A model generated the notes under the pieces. It saw only the letters and a program-made list of their open reading frames with translations, had not been told where the DNA came from and did not search any database. From assembly GCA_028284625.1 (NCBI GenBank), contig JANQRH010000008.1, positions 62,001 through 126,000 of the forward strand: 64,000 nt of DNA. The letters are read 5' to 3'. Source of the stretch: Afifellaceae bacterium (GTDB lineage: Bacteria; Pseudomonadota; Alphaproteobacteria; Rhizobiales; Afifellaceae). Shown here in pieces: positions 63,301 through 64,000 of the stretch. How positions within the stretch are numbered: position 1 is the first letter of the stretch; every line of letters begins with the position of its first letter. Both the position numbers and the translations under genes were made by a program.

Positions 63301-63494
63301 TGCCGCTCCTGACCGAGACCTCCGAGCAGGCCCAATATCTGATCCCGGCGGCGGTTTCGCTCGCCTTCGGAGAACTCTTTGGGACGGCGCTGATGCTGAT
63401 CCTCGTGCCGGTCCTGATCGCCATTGCCGAAGACGTCATCGCTTTCTTCAGGCTCACCCCGCAAACCGAAAAAGGACACGTCACCGCACCATGA
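60366..63494 (+). CDS. RND-family efflux transporter, inner-membrane pump
   Basis: Proton-driven efflux pump of 1042 residues with the two-fold RND layout. The N-terminal helix follows FIRNPVAANLLMALILFLG; the first porter domain has SVEYPGATAEQVDELVTQKI; helix 4 carries the proton-relay pair in LGILVDDAVVVGESVFEE; the second half ends with the LTGVIVNDSLVMITRYNQAR helix. Wording fits the HAE1/AcrB-like group used by many proteobacteria for organic compounds. No outer-membrane factor gene is in the window. The stop overlaps the next ATG by 4 bases. Confidence 0.92.
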   Translation: MHALTGWFIRNPVAANLLMALILFLGVLTAFSIRIEGFPRVPPESVEISVEYPGATAEQVDELVTQKIEQALEGLEGVRSITSRSINGVATVSVRRAGGEKLQVVLDRMRIRIDGLTDLPTKARRPVIEASGYDFPALYVNLYGPADPATLQSVAERLKEELLAEPELSRLKIWGLIPRKLRIDVDPEELRRYGLTVADLTAAIQANSLNFQAGQLRTDGGTIFLRADDRALYAPDYAALPIIERPDGSKVPLGDLAIIEDGFLEGDFLFRLNGEPTIGMEILVGQKENLLEISRVVNRVVADFERQLPSTIRASVWGDSAGYISERLALLRSNGVQGLLLVTLMLSIFLNVRLAFWVAMGIPVSVMGALAVSGSKWVDYSLNDVTTFGLIIALGILVDDAVVVGESVFEERRKIRDPIKGTERGVERVAVATVFGVLTTIAAFYPMLLIDNPLGKVLASFSGIVIFALIFSLIESKFILPAHLAGVPLEEDRRHLPARLWGGVQDSAQAGLNWFRDTICRPMLVGSVRHRYAVLVLFVAAAIAGLGLIAKGKVATVFFPDVPGQVITVSLEMDARAPFVLTKANIDRVESAGRALNEELRDRTGMDNAPIQTFFTIIDGTAGALIYAEMLPVAERPDVPILDVVREWRERVGPVEGATELEFKGSEALAGGFRIRLVSKDTDLLRQASDETRGFLAALEGVSNIRDSLSGGQPELRLRLRPEARNLGFTAETLAAQIGDGFGGSEIARVRRDGAEIRVVVQNARAARDTIDDLIETRLRSTTGAWVPLMTVAEIEGSYASGTVTRRDGKRMNLVSASIDRGLVAPEEVGQALFERLVPELTARYPSVQVIAAGELEEMGEIRGGLVNALILAAVLIYVLMAVPLRSYWQPFVILAIVPFGFVAAAIGHMIMGVSLSVLSFFGMLALTGVIVNDSLVMITRYNQARGAGDSVSEALHAAGIGRFRAIFLTTATTVIGLMPLLTETSEQAQYLIPAAVSLAFGELFGTALMLILVPVLIAIAEDVIAFFRLTPQTEKGHVTAP

Positions 63495-63928
63495 TAAGGC
63501 ACTTCACGAAGATTGGCGTCGTTGCCGCAAGCCTGATCGCAGCTGGCATGATTTCGACATCTGCCTCTGCCGGCGGATTGAACCTGACGGTCGACGGCGT
63601 TCGCAACGCCAGCGGCACAATCATGGTGCTCGTCTTCGACGATGCGGCTGCTTTTGAGCAACTCGATTGGCAGAACGCCATTGGCTACGCGGACATACCG
63701 GCCCGCATGGAGAGTGTGTCCCACAGCTTTTCCAACCTGACCGGCGGCCCCTACGCGATCTTTCTCTTCCATGACGAGAATGGCGACCAGGATCTGAATG
63801 TCAGCGGCGAGCGCCTGTTGGAAGGCATCGGCGCATCCGGGGCAGACACGGCCACCTCCGAGCCCAGCTTTGCGGAAGCCGCAGTCGCGCCGGGCGATGT
63901 GGCCGTGCGCATCTTCTACGACCGGTAG
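63491..63928 (+). CDS. DUF2141-family exported protein
   Basis: Small exported protein of 145 residues with a Sec signal peptide of about 28 residues (ending STSASA). The mature part (LNLTVDGVRNASGTIMVLVF, YAIFLFHDENGDQDLNVSGE) is the DUF2141 beta-sandwich type with a calcium-like DENGDQDLN segment. Function unknown. Its 4-base overlap with the pump gene suggests it is made with the efflux system. Confidence 0.82.
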   Translation: MIRHFTKIGVVAASLIAAGMISTSASAGGLNLTVDGVRNASGTIMVLVFDDAAAFEQLDWQNAIGYADIPARMESVSHSFSNLTGGPYAIFLFHDENGDQDLNVSGERLLEGIGASGADTATSEPSFAEAAVAPGDVAVRIFYDR

Positions 63929-63934
63929 GCTTCC

Positions 63935-64000
63935 ATGCTGACCGGCCACGAGCTGACCCTCGCAACGCTCTTGCGCGTCTTTCGCTGGCGGGTCTCGCTG
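63935..64000 (+). CDS. Start of a gene cut by the window end
   Basis: ATG at 63935, 6 bases after the DUF2141 stop, opens a frame that runs to the end of the window (MLTGHELTLATLLRVFRWRV). Twenty-two residues are visible, ending at the beginning of what may be a membrane helix. Same strand and spacing suggest it belongs to the efflux operon; its function cannot be told. Confidence 0.5.
   Translation, partial: MLTGHELTLATLLRVFRWRVSL

Noticed and set aside
59463-63479. A 1338-residue open frame antisense to the RND adaptor and pump genes
   Set aside because: It mirrors the codon structure of two well-supported genes on the other strand. Its translation is rich in Arg, His, Gln and Asp with no recognisable domain. 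Typical GC-rich shadow.

Overview
The window is a GC-rich (about 60% by eye), gene-dense stretch with short gaps, many 4-base start/stop overlaps and Tat/Sec exported binding proteins. It looks like a metabolically versatile alphaproteobacterium, probably of the Hyphomicrobiales/Rhodobacterales type. That placement is inferred from the crowd of ABC importers, hyuA/hyuB hydantoinase genes, a torS/torR/torC/torD/torA block in the Rhodobacter dorCDA gene order, and codon usage; no rRNA, tRNA or housekeeping marker is present to confirm it. I see no tRNA, rRNA, CRISPR array, insertion sequence or prophage. No intergenic gap exceeds 300 bases; the largest is 50320-50617.

Layout. (1) 182-5298: a polar amino acid ABC importer with a DoeB-like zinc deacylase, divergent from a LysR regulator. 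(2) 5425-10925: a ribose-type sugar ABC importer divergent from a GntR/FCD regulator, with two operator-like sites between them. (3) 11078-24370: a divergent pair of operons. ABC ATPases, an MFS exporter and an amidohydrolase run leftward; the binding protein, permeases, HyuA, HyuB and a metallo-beta-lactamase-fold hydrolase run rightward. Together they look like uptake and opening of a cyclic amide or imide. (4) 24397-31647: a second peptide-type ABC importer with two binding proteins. (5) 31842-35963: SDR dehydrogenase, beta-propeller glycosidase-like protein, NanA/DapA-type aldolase and a GntR regulator. (6) 36004-41554: a third peptide-type ABC importer whose binding protein is circularly permuted. 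(7) 41589-50319: a nine-gene leftward operon with a Tau/NMT1-type ABC importer, FAD oxidoreductase, CaiB-type CoA-transferase, enoyl-CoA hydratase, 7Fe ferredoxin, LysR and a deaminase-like amidohydrolase. (8) 50618-58374: hybrid kinase, response regulator, pentahaem cytochrome, chaperone and Mo reductase for TMAO/DMSO respiration. (9) 58451-64000: a TetR regulator divergent from an RND efflux operon with a DUF2141 protein; the next gene is cut by the window end.

The common theme is scavenging. Six ABC importers are each paired with hydrolases, aldolases or CoA-linked enzymes and local regulators, followed by an anaerobic respiratory module and a drug/metal efflux module.

The observations most worth following are: the binding protein at 36004-37629, whose two canonical halves are in swapped order; two five-box direct-repeat arrays with the same internal spacing upstream of torC and torA; stem-loops after six of the seven binding-protein genes; and the unassigned CoA-dependent operon at 41589-50319.
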